Positions 6,671 to 6,849 of a stretch of 6,849 bases of DNA are shown here, piece by piece. Position 1 is the first letter of the stretch; each line of letters starts with the position of its first letter. Under the pieces are notes generated by a model that was not told the origin of the DNA, did no database searches, and saw only the letters and a program-made list of their open reading frames with translations. A program made the position numbers and the translations under genes. The stretch is from Thiotrichaceae bacterium (lineage in GTDB: Bacteria > Pseudomonadota > Gammaproteobacteria > Thiotrichales > Thiotrichaceae), in assembly GCA_027008885.1 (NCBI GenBank), contig JALVDQ010000463.1, positions 1 through 6,849 on the forward strand. Reading direction: 5' to 3'.

Positions 6671-6696
6671 GCTAAGCAGTAACCTGTTAAGCTGCA

Positions 6697-6731
6697 AAAC
6701 ACGGGTGGTATTTGATAAAAACCCCGTGTTT
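6697..6731 (+). terminator. Hairpin downstream of the antitoxin gene, weak terminator candidate
   Basis: AAACACGGG (6697-6705) is the exact complement of CCCGTGTTT (6723-6731), a 9-base-pair stem around a 17-base loop. It starts 26 bases after the antitoxin stop, which suits transcript ending, but only TTT within the arm and no U-tract follow. It may instead be a remnant of an element end. Confidence 0.35.
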
Positions 6732-6751
6732 CATGCCTCAACACAAGCTAC

Positions 6752-6783
6752 AATACCCACCCCCCCTGTTTTTACATATTTTT
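6752..6783. repeat. Direct repeat copy 2 (C7-T5 element)
   Basis: Second copy of the element at 6318-6350, in the same orientation: AATACCCACCCCCCC, then TG, five T, ACATATTTTT. Similarity to copy 1 stops abruptly on both sides (CTAC before, CTTC after), as expected for a discrete unit rather than general low complexity. Confidence 0.7.
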
Positions 6784-6849
6784 CTTCTTTACATTATTTC
6801 ATGCACATTCCCGAATAGAGCTTCGTGCTAAATTGGCATTATGACATCA
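6784..6849. other. Non-coding tail, possible promoter region of the next gene
   Basis: No coding signal is visible. The imperfect palindrome TGCTAAATTGGCA at 6826-6838 has complementary TGC/GCA ends and a central AA-TT core, recalling an NtrC-type site, but it departs from the recalled consensus at several positions. The window ends before any gene that would test this. Confidence 0.25.

Larger units (their letters stand above)
6693..6818 (+). pseudogene. Possible relic of a PIN-domain toxin N-terminus
   Basis: A frame different from the antitoxin's, open from 6666 to the TAG at 6816-6818, contains CKTRVVFDKNPVFHAS from 6693. PIN toxins of the type paired with this antitoxin commonly begin with a strand and acidic residue in the pattern RVVFDTNVLVSA. 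The relic keeps RVVFD, Asn and Ala in register but has Lys for Thr and Pro for Val. Beyond about 6740 the similarity vanishes into the direct repeat. There is no ATG before this stretch and no room for a toxin of about 140 residues, so any gene here is dead. The match is short and could be chance, and the same bases also form a hairpin. Confidence 0.3.

Noticed and set aside
6667..6693. GTTAAGC at 6686-6692 considered as part of an integron attC site next to the antitoxin
   Set aside because: It matches GTTRRRY, but there is no matching RYYYAAC partner or extended imperfect palindrome, and no integrase is visible. The TTAAGCT direct repeat here (6667-6673 and 6687-6693) is too short to mean much.
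1..6849. CRISPR array, tRNA or rRNA genes
   Set aside because: No regularly spaced repeats with unique spacers, no cloverleaf with a TPsiC-like arm and no rRNA-like conserved segment were seen by eye.
6835..6849. Sigma-54 promoter reading of TGGCATTATGACAT
   Set aside because: TGGCA fits the -24 half, but there is no TTGC at the required spacing.

Overview
This looks like a chromosomal stretch from a Gram-negative proteobacterium, most likely a gammaproteobacterium. The evidence is two exported proteins with ordinary Sec signal peptides, a complete tripartite tricarboxylate transporter (TTT) operon of proteobacterial type, a GldF/GldG-type ABC transporter locus, and moderately AT-rich DNA with GGAG-like ribosome binding sites. 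I cannot name the genus. All supported genes are on the + strand.

Region 1 (start to 1975) is the 3' part of an ABC-transporter operon. It holds the C-terminal part of an ABC-2 permease (GldF/NosY-like), cut by the window edge, and a full GldG-type auxiliary protein with one transmembrane helix at each end. The ATPase gene should lie upstream, outside the window. Region 2 (1976-2230) is non-coding and has a compound inverted-repeat structure that looks like a fragment of a dispersed repeat and may end transcription. Region 3 (2231-3175) is one exported metallo-beta-lactamase-fold hydrolase with a full set of zinc ligands. Region 4 (3176-3414) is non-coding, with two palindromes resembling dispersed palindromic repeats, then the leader of the next operon.

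Region 5 (3415-6307) is a TTT operon in the order tctC-tctB-tctA: periplasmic binding protein, small membrane subunit, large membrane subunit. TctC captures a carboxylate in the periplasm and TctA/TctB take it up using an ion gradient. No tctDE-type regulator is in the window and the substrate cannot be read from sequence. The MBL hydrolase upstream might act on a related periplasmic compound, but that rests on adjacency alone.

Region 6 (6308-6849) holds a small ribbon-helix-helix antitoxin of the kind normally paired with a PIN-domain toxin. No intact toxin follows. A short out-of-frame stretch downstream reads like a decayed PIN N-terminus. A nearly identical 33-bp direct repeat brackets the antitoxin and this relic, which suggests a small degraded toxin-antitoxin cassette. 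The window ends in what may be the promoter region of the next gene.

I see no convincing new multi-gene system. The most interesting signals are the repeat-bracketed orphan antitoxin and the two intergenic palindromic elements.
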